Made by a program: the position numbers and the translations under genes
Notes under the pieces: model-generated
What the model was told of the DNA's origin: nothing
Databases searched by the model: none
Seen by the model: only the letters and a program-made list of their open reading frames with translations
Assembly: GCA_903917305.1 (NCBI GenBank)
Contig: CAIXAA010000333.1
Span: 1 to 16,568 of the forward strand
Length of the DNA: 16,568 nucleotides
Source: an uncultured Myxococcales bacterium
Lineage (GTDB): Bacteria > Myxococcota_A > UBA9042
Direction: 5' to 3'
Shown here: positions 1 to 9,039 of the stretch, piece by piece
How positions within the stretch are numbered: the stretch's first letter is position 1
How the letters are laid out: each line of letters begins with the position of its first letter

Positions 1-1260
1 CTCCGAGAAGCGGTGGTCGAGCTTGGCCTGGTAGTCGTAGTAGCGCGGCGAAAATGTGAAGGGTAGGGCGCTCTTGGGAACGACGGTGTTCAGCAGGACG
101 TCGATGTAGGAGCGGCGGCCGGCGATGGTGATCTGCGTGTCCTTGCCCAGGGGGCCGTGCAGCAAGGCACCGGTATGAAAGACGTTGCTCTCCAGGTAGC
201 CGCCCCAGCGCTCGTCGGGCTTGGGCGTCGCGAGGTGGGCGAAGATGAGCCCGCCGGTCTGGCGGCCGTAGCGCACCGGGTAGCCGCCGGGGTAGAAATC
301 AATGGAGTCCAAGAGATCCGTGTTGATGACGGAGTACACGCCGCCGAAGTGGTAGAGTAGCGGGATGCGCACGCCTTCGACCGAGACGATGGTGTCGCCG
401 GGTGCGGAGCCGCGCACGACGATCTGGCCGCTGCCGGCGGTGGCGCGCGCGACGCCAGGCAGGTTCTGCACCACCTTGAACGCGTCGCCGTTGACGCCAG
501 GGATGCGCTGGATCTCCTCGACGCCGAGCGATCGTCGTGCAACTTCGCCAGGTTCTGGCGGCGCTTCAGCGCTGGCCCGGTAGATGGTGTAGGACAGGCG
601 CTCGGCGCGGAGCTTGAGCGTCGCAGTCTTGCCGTCGCTGATCGTGACCGTCGTGCGCAGCGGCTTGTGGTCGGCGCCGGGCACGTAGACGGCGTGCGTG
701 CCGGCCTTCAAGACGCCGAAGCGGAAGTGGCCGTCGCCGTCGGAGACCGCCTCCGCGCCCAGATCGGGCACGCTGATCAAGGCGCCGGCGATGGGCTTGC
801 CGGTGCCGCGCTCCAGCAAGGTGCCGTCCACGCTGGAGAAGCCGGGCGGCGCGGTCTCGGGGCCGCGCCGGTCGTAGCGGCCGAGCGACGGCGAGGGCGG
901 GCGGCGGTCCAGGCGCTCCTCCGGTGCGAATTCATAGCGGAACTTGATGCGCACGGGAATCGCCTTGCCCCCCTGGCGCGCTGGCGTGAACACCAGCTTG
1001 CGCGCGGCCTCCAGCGCCGCGGCATCGAAGTCCGGACCTGCAGAATCGACCACGGCGGCCTTCTGCACCCGGCCTTGCGTGTCGAGGTCCAGCTCCAGCA
1101 CGACCTGGCCGCGCAGACCGCGGTCCAGCAGCGCCTTGGGATAGGTCGCGGGCGCGAACGTCGTCATCTTCGGCGGTTCAAGGTCCGGCGGCGTCTGCGC
1201 GTGCGCGGCGAATGGCAGGAGCAGCGCCAGAAACGCAAGCGAATGCACGTGCTTGCGCAT
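1..1260 (-). CDS. TonB-dependent outer-membrane receptor with built-in TonB-like domain (3' part missing)
   Basis: The first 420 codons are in the window; the reading frame is still open at base 1. Residues 1-21 are a signal peptide with a likely cut after AHA. Residues about 38-110 match the TonB C-terminal (energy-transducer) fold, with a YPKALLDRGLRG start and a VVDSAGPDFDAAALEAARK core. Residues about 143-220 are a carboxypeptidase-regulatory-like beta domain (GKPIAGALISVPD, then DGDGHFRFGVLKAGTHAV). A plug domain follows at about 245-345 (VVQNLPGVAR, VRGSAPGDT, GGYPVRYGR), and the first barrel strands begin near 350. It should sit in the outer membrane and import a substrate that cannot be named. 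The usual TonB transmembrane anchor is absent because a cleavable signal replaces it. The gene starts 8 nt after the dut stop, so the two are probably co-transcribed. Its ribosome site is weak, which fits read-through from dut. Family assignment is firm; the function of the TonB-like domain is inferred. Confidence 0.9.
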   Translation of the reverse strand, partial: MRKHVHSLAFLALLLPFAAHAQTPPDLEPPKMTTFAPATYPKALLDRGLRGQVVLELDLDTQGRVQKAAVVDSAGPDFDAAALEAARKLVFTPARQGGKAIPVRIKFRYEFAPEERLDRRPPSPSLGRYDRRGPETAPPGFSSVDGTLLERGTGKPIAGALISVPDLGAEAVSDGDGHFRFGVLKAGTHAVYVPGADHKPLRTTVTISDGKTATLKLRAERLSYTIYRASAEAPPEPGEVARRSLGVEEIQRIPGVNGDAFKVVQNLPGVARATAGSGQIVVRGSAPGDTIVSVEGVRIPLLYHFGGVYSVINTDLLDSIDFYPGGYPVRYGRQTGGLIFAHLATPKPDERWGGYLESNVFHTGALLHGPLGKDTQITIAGRRSYIDVLLNTVVPKSALPFTFSPRYYDYQAKLDHRFSE

Positions 1261-1268
1261 GGCTCGCG

Positions 1269-1742
1269 TCACGGTGCGGTTCGCTCCCCGGCTCCGGTGG
1301 AGCCGAATCCGCCGTGGCCGCGCGCGGTTTCATCCAAGGATTCACAGACCTCGAAGCGCGCCTGCACCACCGGTGCGATGACCAGCTGCGCCACGCGCTC
1401 GCCGCGCTCGATGCGCGCCGGCTTGGTGTCCAAGTTGATGATTGCCACCAGCAATTCGCCGCGGTAGTCGCTGTCGATCGTCCCCGGCGCGTTCGGCATG
1501 CCGATGCCGCGCTTCAAGGCCATGCCGGAGCGCGGCCGCACCTGGCCCTCGAAACCGGGCGGAATCGCAAGTGCAAGTCCTGTGGGCACCAGCGCACGCT
1601 CCATCGGCGCCAGGATCAGCGGCTCCGCCAGCGCGGCCACGAGATCGCACCCCGCGGCGCCGTCGGTCATGTACGCGGGCAGCGGCAGATCGGCGTCGCG
1701 CTCCGGATGAAGGCGAACGATTCGGACAGTCGGCTGGGACAC
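1269..1742 (-). CDS. dut: Deoxyuridine 5'-triphosphate nucleotidohydrolase (dUTPase)
   Basis: A 157-aa cytosolic trimeric-type dUTPase, which hydrolyses dUTP to dUMP and pyrophosphate, keeping uracil out of DNA and feeding dTMP synthesis. All five family motifs are present: AGCDL (residues 30-34), RPRSG (69-73), GTIDSDYRGE (87-96, with catalytic Asp90 and the base-stacking Tyr93), ERGERVAQL (112-120) and the C-terminal P-loop-like GHGGFGSTG (142-150). The length is normal for the family. The GTG at 1742 is chosen because GAGG lies 5 nt upstream and the conserved domain begins directly after. An upstream ATG at 1883 would add 47 Arg-rich residues and overlap hutH on the other strand, so it is rejected. 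The gene is divergent from hutH across a 117-bp gap and is followed 8 nt later by the TonB receptor gene. Confidence 0.95.
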   Translation of the reverse strand: MSQPTVRIVRLHPERDADLPLPAYMTDGAAGCDLVAALAEPLILAPMERALVPTGLALAIPPGFEGQVRPRSGMALKRGIGMPNAPGTIDSDYRGELLVAIINLDTKPARIERGERVAQLVIAPVVQARFEVCESLDETARGHGGFGSTGAGERTAP

Positions 1743-1849
1743 TTCGGCCTCGCTTTGGGCCACCGAATAGCAAGGATGCGAGCTTGGCACAAGACGGCGG
1801 CGCAGGCTGGCATTCCGGCCCGCATCCCGCCTATGCTGCCGCACCTTCT

Positions 1850-1854
1850 GGAGG
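1850..1854 (+). promoter_or_regulatory. Ribosome binding site of hutH
   Basis: GGAGG sits five C residues before the ATG at 1860. This decides the start against an in-frame ATG at 1833, which has no comparable Shine-Dalgarno sequence and would add nine residues not seen in the family. Confidence 0.75.
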
Positions 1855-1859
1855 CCCCC

Positions 1860-3398
1860 ATGCGCACCATCGATCTCAGCCACGAACTGACCCTAGCCGA
1901 CGTGCTCGACGTGGCCTTCGCCCGCGCGAATCCGGTGTTGGGGCCGCATGCCCGCCAGCGGGTGCTCGCCGCGCGCGCGGTGGTCGATGCCTTCCTGCAG
2001 GAGCACGAGACGCCGCGCTACGGCATCAACACCGGCTTTGGCGCGCTGGCTGAAGTGGTCATTCCGATCGACCAGGTCGTCGCGTTGCAGCACAACCTGT
2101 TGAGATCGCACGCAGCTGGCGTGGGTCAGCCCTTCCCGACGCCGGTCGTGCGTGCGATCGCCCTGCTGCGCGCGCAGGTGCTCGCGCGCGGCCACTCCGG
2201 CGTGCGGCCGATCCTGGTCGACACGCTGTGCGCCATGCTGGAGCGCGGCGTGCATCCCATCATTCCGACACAAGGTTCTGTCGGCGCGTCGGGCGATCTG
2301 GCGCCGCTGGCCCACCTCGGCCTGGTGCTGACGGGCGAAGGCGAGGCGGAGTTCCGCGGCGTCGTGATGTCCGGCCAGGAGGCGATGGCGGCGGCGGGCA
2401 TCCCGACCGTGCAGTTGGAGGCCAAGGAAGGCCTGTCGCTCATCAATGGCACGCAAGTGATGACAGCTGTTGCGGTTCTCGCGCTGGATCGCGCCGAGCG
2501 CCTCGCGCAGACGGCGGACATCGCCGGCGCCATGACGGTCGAGGCCCAGCTCGGCTCCGTCAAGGCGTTCGACTCCCGGATCGCGGACTTGCGCACGCAT
2601 CCGGGCCACGCCGCGGTGGCCACGCGCCTGCGGGAGCTGTGCCTGGGCAGCCAGATCATCGCTTCGCACGCCGGTCCGGACTGCCACAAGGTCCAGGATC
2701 CCTACTCCTTGCGCTGCATGCCGCAAGTGCACGGCTCGGTGCGCGACGCGCTGGGCTATGTGCGCACGGTGCTGGAGGCCGAGATCAACGCGGTGACTGA
2801 CAACCCGCTCATCTTCCCGGATCCAGACGGCGATCCGCGCAAGGGAGAGATCCTGTCGGGCGGCAACTTCCATGGCCAGCCGGTGTCGATCGCCTGCGAT
2901 CTCGCGCGGATCTCGCTGACCACGCTGGGGAGCATGTCGGAGCGGCGCATCGAGCAGCTGGTGAATCCCGCGCTGTCGAGCGGCCTGCCGGCCTTCCTGA
3001 CCGCCAATTCCGGCCTGAATTCAGGCTTCATGATCGCGCAGGTCACGGCAGCGGCGCTCGTGTCGGAGTCGCGCGGGCTGTGCATGCCCAGCTCCGTCGA
3101 CACCATCCCGTCGAGTGCGAACCGCGAAGATCACGTGAGCATGGGCCCGATTGCCGCCCGACGGTTCCTGGACGTCGTGGCCAACATCGAGCGCGTCGTG
3201 GCCATCGAGCTGCTGTGCGCGGCGCAGGGCATCGACCAGCGTGCGCCGCTGCAGCCGGGCAAGGCGACGGGTGCCGCGTGGCGGGCGATTCGCGCGCAAG
3301 TGCCTGTGCTGGAAGAGGATCGCTACCTGGCGCGCGACATCGAGGCGGTGGCGGAGCTGCTGCGCTCCGGTGCGCTGCTGGCTGCGGTCAGCGAATAG
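1860..3398 (+). CDS. hutH: Histidine ammonia-lyase (histidase)
   Basis: A 512-aa cytosolic lyase of the aromatic-amino-acid ammonia-lyase family. It deaminates L-histidine to trans-urocanate, the first step of histidine degradation. The MIO electrophile forms from Ala143-Ser144-Gly145 within GSVGASGDLAPLAHLG. The catalytic tyrosine loop YGINTGFG is at 54-61. The Ser83-His84 pair in NLLRSHAAGVG points to histidine rather than tyrosine or phenylalanine as substrate. Glu423 in NREDHVSMG aligns with the glutamate typical of HutH, where plant-type phenylalanine lyases carry Gln. The length matches bacterial HutH (about 510 aa). No hutU, hutI, hutG or hutC lies within the window, so the rest of the pathway must be elsewhere or absent. 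The stop codon is only 3 nt from the convergent lipoprotein stop, leaving no room for a terminator outside coding sequence. Confidence 0.95.
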   Translation: MRTIDLSHELTLADVLDVAFARANPVLGPHARQRVLAARAVVDAFLQEHETPRYGINTGFGALAEVVIPIDQVVALQHNLLRSHAAGVGQPFPTPVVRAIALLRAQVLARGHSGVRPILVDTLCAMLERGVHPIIPTQGSVGASGDLAPLAHLGLVLTGEGEAEFRGVVMSGQEAMAAAGIPTVQLEAKEGLSLINGTQVMTAVAVLALDRAERLAQTADIAGAMTVEAQLGSVKAFDSRIADLRTHPGHAAVATRLRELCLGSQIIASHAGPDCHKVQDPYSLRCMPQVHGSVRDALGYVRTVLEAEINAVTDNPLIFPDPDGDPRKGEILSGGNFHGQPVSIACDLARISLTTLGSMSERRIEQLVNPALSSGLPAFLTANSGLNSGFMIAQVTAAALVSESRGLCMPSSVDTIPSSANREDHVSMGPIAARRFLDVVANIERVVAIELLCAAQGIDQRAPLQPGKATGAAWRAIRAQVPVLEEDRYLARDIEAVAELLRSGALLAAVSE

Positions 3399-3401
3399 GC
3401 G

Positions 3402-4676
3402 CTACTTGCAGACCGTTGCGGCGCACTTGTTGTCGGTGCCGCACGTCAGGCCCTTGGCGCAATTCAGGTTCATGGCCGTGTCGCAAGCTTCGCCCGCGGC
3501 GGCCGGAGCCTTGCACACGTTCGAGATGCACGTCAGGCCGACCGCGCACTTGCCCTGGCCGCACGGCTGGTCCTTGCCGGGTGCGTCCACGCACTTCTTG
3601 GACGTGCCGTCGCAGACGAAGGGCGGCATGCAGCTGTAGAGCTGGCCCGCCGGCGCATCGCAGCTGCCGCCCTTGGCGCCGATATCGCACGTGCACGCTG
3701 CGCCCTTGGCCGGCAGCACTTCGCACTTGCCGCTGGTGCCGCAGACCGTGTCGATCGTGCCGCACTGGAAGGTCGACGTGCACGCCTCGCCCAGCTTGGC
3801 GCGCGTGACGCAGGCAAAAGCGCCTTTGCTGTCCGGGATGCAGACCAGCCCGGCTTCGCAGTCCGTCGAACCGGGACCGCCGCAGGTGGCGCCGAGCTTG
3901 GCGCGTGCGACGCAGGTCGAGGCGCCCGTCTTGATGTCGGTGCTGCACAGGCCGTCGCTGGCGCACTTGGTGCCGCCGTTGCCGCCGCCGCTGCACGGCG
4001 CGCCGATGGCGACCAGCTCCGCGCACACCGGGCTGGCCGTGGAGGAGTCGCAGTACAAGCCCGTGTCGCAAGTGAGGTTGTCGCAGGAGCCTCCCTTCTT
4101 GGACGACACGTTGTCGATGCACTTGCCGCCGGAGCACACCAGCGCGCCGGAGCACTCCTGCGACCGCGTGCAGTCCGCGCCGGACGCAACCTGCGGCGTG
4201 CAAACCCCCGGGCAGTCTTGCGTCGCGGTCTGCTTGCAGAACGTGCTCTTGCACTCCTCGTTCCTCTGGCACGCGGCGCCGTCGGCCGTCGAGCCGACGA
4301 AGGTCTTGTCGCAGCCCGGTGGCGCCTTCTGCGCGTCAAAGAAGCTGCAGCTGTTGCGGATGGCCGCGACGCACTGCGCCGCCTGGGCGCCGTCGTAGGC
4401 AATCTTGCCACTCTGCACTGCGGCGATCAGATCCGTGAAATCGGTCAGTTGACCTGCGAAGATCGCCACGCAGGTCGCCGGACTGGCGAACGTGAAGGGG
4501 AACACGCCCGGGCACTTGGCCGCGCTGGCGCAGACGGCGTCCGAGAGCGAAGCCTGCAGCGCCGTGATGGCGATGTTGTTGCTGCCGGCGCCAGTGGTGC
4601 TGGTCTTGGCGGCGTCGCACGCAGTGGAGAGAACGACCAGGCAACAGCCTGCGACGACAAGGGAAACGCGGTTCAT
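3402..4676 (-). CDS. Cysteine-rich lipoprotein (Dickkopf-like Cys pattern)
   Basis: A 424-aa protein with a lipoprotein signal peptide: a short N-region, a hydrophobic stretch, then LSTAC with the lipid-accepting Cys at residue 20. The mature chain starts with a predicted helical Cys-containing segment (about 40-130). Repeated short units with spaced cysteines follow to the end, such as GAACQRNEECKSTFC, GADCTRSQECSGALVC and GEACDTAMNLNCAKGLTC. It has more than 40 cysteines, which implies an oxidised, disulfide-stabilised periplasmic or surface location. The spacing resembles bacterial Dickkopf-N-like repeats common in Myxococcota; the molecular function is unknown. The ATG at 4676 has GAGG 5 nt upstream. 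A longer frame to 4916 would overlap the GMC gene and bury the signal peptide. The gene is 55 nt downstream of the GMC oxidoreductase on the same strand, so it could be the last gene of that operon or have its own promoter. Confidence 0.85.
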   Translation of the reverse strand: MNRVSLVVAGCCLVVLSTACDAAKTSTTGAGSNNIAITALQASLSDAVCASAAKCPGVFPFTFASPATCVAIFAGQLTDFTDLIAAVQSGKIAYDGAQAAQCVAAIRNSCSFFDAQKAPPGCDKTFVGSTADGAACQRNEECKSTFCKQTATQDCPGVCTPQVASGADCTRSQECSGALVCSGGKCIDNVSSKKGGSCDNLTCDTGLYCDSSTASPVCAELVAIGAPCSGGGNGGTKCASDGLCSTDIKTGASTCVARAKLGATCGGPGSTDCEAGLVCIPDSKGAFACVTRAKLGEACTSTFQCGTIDTVCGTSGKCEVLPAKGAACTCDIGAKGGSCDAPAGQLYSCMPPFVCDGTSKKCVDAPGKDQPCGQGKCAVGLTCISNVCKAPAAAGEACDTAMNLNCAKGLTCGTDNKCAATVCK

Positions 4677-4731
4677 GAAGGCCTCGACAATGCGCAAGAG
4701 CGCCGGTAGTCCGCGCAGTCTACACTGGGGG

Positions 4732-6228
4732 CTAGGCGCGCGCGATTTCCTGTCCGCACAGCGTCGCGAGCGCCAGGATCGAGGTCTGCGGATTGACGCC
4801 GGTGTTCGTCGGAAACACACTGGAATCCGCAATATAGAGGCGATCGACCGTGTGGTGGCGGAAGTCTGGCCGCACGACGGCGAGCTCCGCGTCGCTGCCC
4901 ATGCGGCACGTGCCAAAGAGGTGCGTGACCGCGCAGTGGTACGCCTTCGGGTCGCGCGGACCTTCGGCCTCGAAGCGCGCCATCACCTTGGGATCCCGCA
5001 CTTCCTCGTGCCAGCCGAAGACGCCCGGCATCACGACCTCGGCACCCGCCGCGAACATCATCTCGCCCAGGACGCGCACGCCGCGCCGCATCTTGGCGAG
5101 ATCGGTGTCGGTCAGGCCGTACGCGATGGAGGGTCGCCCAAAAAGGCCAGGCTTGATGCGGCCTTGCATCTCCGCGCGGACGGCCACGCCCCATTGCGCG
5201 ATGTTTGCCATGTCGTTGAGGTTGCGCGTGAACGCCTTGCCGATGCCTTCAAGCCGGCTGGCGAGGATGACGGCGTCGTAGCCCAAGGCCTCGAACTTGA
5301 TGCCTTCCTTGCGCAGGCCGATGACCTCGTGGCCTTGGGTCGCTCCCAGCCAGTTGCGCACCGGATCCGGGAAGAGCCCTGACACAGAAGTGCCTGGATG
5401 TGCTTGGAAATGGCAGCCGAGCGGGCCATGGCGGATGCCGCTGGCCCACAGCAGCAACGGCGACTGCACCGCGCTCGCCGCCAGCACGACCGCGCGTCGC
5501 GCCGTGACGACGACCTGCCCGCCTCCCGCCGCCAGGGCGCGCACGCCCGTGGCCACGCCGTCCTGGTGCACGATCGATTGCACTTTGACTTGACTGAGGA
5601 TTTCCGCGCCGTGGCGCACCGCGTCCGGCAGGTACGTGCGCTCCATCGACTGCTTGTGGCCCTTGGGGCAGCCCTGCAGGCAGCGCCCCAACCCTTCGCA
5701 ATCCACGACGTTGCGCGCGATCGGCCGGTGTTCGAGCCCGAGCGCGTCGGCCCCTTTGGCCATGAGCAGGTTCTTGGGGCCCGCGATGGCCGGCTCCGTG
5801 CGGTGGATGTTGAGGTCGCGCTCGATGGCATCCGTCACGGATTCCAAGCTGTTCCAATCGAGCGTGGCCTCCAGCGCCGGATCCGCCGCGATCCAGCGCT
5901 GCCAGATGTCCTGCGGCAAACGCCAGGAGATCGCGCCGTTGATGACCGACGTGCCGCCGACCGCGCGCCCTTGCAGCACCGGCATCGGAGGATTGCCGAG
6001 CGCGACTGAAGCGCCCATGTCGCGCCACAACTGCACCATCGCCGTGAAGCCGTCGACTCCGTAAGCGCTTGGATCGACAAGAGGTCCTTCTTCGAGGACC
6101 ACCACGCGCGCGCCGGCCCGGGCGAGCTGGCGCGCGGCGGCCGCACCGGCGGGACCGCTGCCGACAATGGCGACATCGCACTCGACGGCGTGCGGTGCGC
6201 GGATGGAGAGGCCGTCGGTGACGTTCAC
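4732..6228 (-). CDS. GMC-family FAD-dependent oxidoreductase (choline dehydrogenase/alcohol oxidase-like)
   Basis: A 498-aa flavoprotein. The FAD-binding Rossmann motif VGSGPAGAAAARQLARAGA is at residues 22-40, with the ribose-binding Glu at the end of the second strand (VVVLEEG). The GMC signature GRAVGGTSVINGAISW covers 87-102. The C-terminal block HLFGTCRMG carries the expected catalytic His436, and its partner is Asn479 in TGVNPQTS. A three-cysteine cluster (Cys177, Cys183, Cys187, in CEGLGRCLQGCPKGHK) resembles the Cys-rich insert of long-chain alcohol oxidase relatives. The expected reaction is oxidation of an alcohol to an aldehyde or ketone; substrate and electron acceptor are unknown. 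There is no Sec signal. The GTG at 6228 overlaps the stop of the preceding gene in a GTGA arrangement, implying translational coupling. A longer frame from 6282 adds 18 residues inside that gene and is rejected. Confidence 0.92.
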   Translation of the reverse strand: MNVTDGLSIRAPHAVECDVAIVGSGPAGAAAARQLARAGARVVVLEEGPLVDPSAYGVDGFTAMVQLWRDMGASVALGNPPMPVLQGRAVGGTSVINGAISWRLPQDIWQRWIAADPALEATLDWNSLESVTDAIERDLNIHRTEPAIAGPKNLLMAKGADALGLEHRPIARNVVDCEGLGRCLQGCPKGHKQSMERTYLPDAVRHGAEILSQVKVQSIVHQDGVATGVRALAAGGGQVVVTARRAVVLAASAVQSPLLLWASGIRHGPLGCHFQAHPGTSVSGLFPDPVRNWLGATQGHEVIGLRKEGIKFEALGYDAVILASRLEGIGKAFTRNLNDMANIAQWGVAVRAEMQGRIKPGLFGRPSIAYGLTDTDLAKMRRGVRVLGEMMFAAGAEVVMPGVFGWHEEVRDPKVMARFEAEGPRDPKAYHCAVTHLFGTCRMGSDAELAVVRPDFRHHTVDRLYIADSSVFPTNTGVNPQTSILALATLCGQEIARA

Positions 6229-6611
6229 GGCTGCACCCCCAGCGCCTGGCGGGCCATCGGATCGCGAAACAGCGCGAAACACGAGACGATCTTGACGGTC
6301 TGCACCAGCTGGCGCACCAGGAACAGGCGGCTGTTCAGCGCCTGCATCAGGTAGCGGTCGCGGTCATCGGCGGACAGCAGGAAGAAAGGCCTGAAAAAGC
6401 CCGGGGTCAGCAGGGGCAGCCAGGTCAGCAGCCACGCGCTGGCGCGCAGGCCCAGGCGCAGCAGCGGCGGCGCGGCGGCGCCCAGCATCAGCCAGAACGG
6501 CGCGAGATCAAGCGCTTGCAGACCGGGCGCCTGGCAGCCCGGCTGGGCCGGCACCAGGGCGTGCAGCAGGTTGTGCAACCAGCGCTTTTCGAAGGACAGC
6601 CAGCCGTTCAT
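6225..6611 (-). CDS. Small protein resembling the N-terminal domain of fatty-alcohol-oxidase-type GMC enzymes
   Basis: A 128-aa protein translated between two 4-nt overlaps: its ATG overlaps the stop of the membrane-protein gene (ATGA) and its TGA overlaps the GTG of the GMC gene. It begins with a helical segment (FEKRWLHNLLHALVPA), has a hydrophobic middle (about 38-75), and ends with FFLLSADDRDRYLMQALNS and LVRQLVQTVKIVSCFALFRD. This last block recalls the helical domain that precedes the FAD domain in long-chain alcohol oxidase-like GMC proteins, and the small gluconate-2-dehydrogenase-subunit-3-like partners. That reading is from memory of the pattern, not an alignment. If right, a domain usually fused to the oxidoreductase is encoded separately here and probably acts as its partner or membrane-docking subunit. 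The frame extends far upstream to 7280, but only the ATG at 6611 is consistent with the overlapping gene. Confidence 0.75.
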   Translation of the reverse strand: MNGWLSFEKRWLHNLLHALVPAQPGCQAPGLQALDLAPFWLMLGAAAPPLLRLGLRASAWLLTWLPLLTPGFFRPFFLLSADDRDRYLMQALNSRLFLVRQLVQTVKIVSCFALFRDPMARQALGVQP

Positions 6612-7111
6612 GCACCTTCTCCGCAGGGCTTGGGCACGAGGTCCGCATCGGGGAGGCCAGCGATGCCGTGCAGCGCAGCGCCCGAAAAGTACAGGAAAGC
6701 CGCGCACGTCGCGGTGTCGAGCACGGCGGCGGCCAGGAAGAAGCGGTACTCCATGTGCGCGAACCAGCCGCACCACCAGCAGGTGGCGGCATAGGCCTTC
6801 ATGAAGGTGAGGGGCACGCGCACGACGTAGTAGCGTTTCAGGTTGTATTGCAAGAGGAAACAGCAGAAGCCCAGCGTCATGACGTTCGCGGCCGCGAGGT
6901 AGCGCCAGACCGAGCTTTGGGCTTCCGGGAAGGTGTACGGGCTGCCGCCCAGGACCGCGTTGATCTGCAGGAACTGGTCCATCGCCGCCTGCGGCGCGAA
7001 CGTGTAGGTCAAGGCGGGCAGGGTGAAGTTCAGGGTCAGCAGCGTGAAGACGAGCTGGAAGTTGCGGTAGCGCGCCGATGGCTGGTGCCAGAAGGCAGCG
7101 AGGCTGGACAT
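6608..7111 (-). CDS. Four-TM integral membrane protein of unknown function
   Basis: A 167-aa hydrophobic protein with four likely membrane segments at about 19-39, 71-88, 98-119 and 123-145, a larger loop between the first two, and a polar C-terminal tail. Aromatic and charged residues cluster between segments 2 and 3 (YNLKRYYVVRVPLTFMK) and at the third (CWWCGWFAHMEYRFF). Trp, Cys and His residues there could bind a cofactor, but no recognised motif is present. The family is not recognised. The ATG at 7111 has AGGAG 7 nt upstream. It is the first gene of the coupled set, overlapping the next by 4 nt, so it is probably a membrane partner of the GMC oxidoreductase, possibly an anchor or an electron acceptor. 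That role is inference from position only. It is divergent from ettA across 167 bp. Confidence 0.8.
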   Translation of the reverse strand: MSSLAAFWHQPSARYRNFQLVFTLLTLNFTLPALTYTFAPQAAMDQFLQINAVLGGSPYTFPEAQSSVWRYLAAANVMTLGFCCFLLQYNLKRYYVVRVPLTFMKAYAATCWWCGWFAHMEYRFFLAAAVLDTATCAAFLYFSGAALHGIAGLPDADLVPKPCGEGA

Positions 7112-7278
7112 CGGGACTCTCCTGACGCCGCGTCACGGCAAGTGAGGAAGGATACTCCCGTCTTTTGCATCCGCACAGGGGCCGCAACGGCCGGTCCAGC
7201 GGGCGCAGCGATGGCCCACCTTGCCCGGGCGCGTGCTGCAACCTATCCTTCCGGCCCATTCGAACCGGAGGAGCATCC

Positions 7279-8963
<1,685 letters not shown>

Positions 8964-8964
<1 letters not shown>

Positions 8965-8977
8965 AACCGAGCGGTTC
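8964..8977 (+). other. Short inverted repeat at the end of ettA
   Basis: GAACCG and CGGTTC are separated by AG; the first base is the last base of the ettA stop codon. It can fold into a 5-bp hairpin with a four-base loop. There is no T-tract behind it, so it is at most a weak or factor-dependent 3'-end structure. Confidence 0.3.
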
Positions 8978-9039
8978 GCGCGTCCACAGCACTTGCGCCG
9001 CAACGTCCTCCGCTCAATCCTCGCGACTGGAGGTTCCCG

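Noticed and set aside
1780..1800. TTGGCAC near 1784 as the -24 box of a sigma-54 promoter for hutH
   Set aside because: There is no TTGC-type -12 element at the required spacing.
1212..1859. N-terminal extension of hutH to 728 residues
   Set aside because: It would lie opposite dut and the receptor start; HutH proteins begin where the GGAGG-supported ATG at 1860 places the start.
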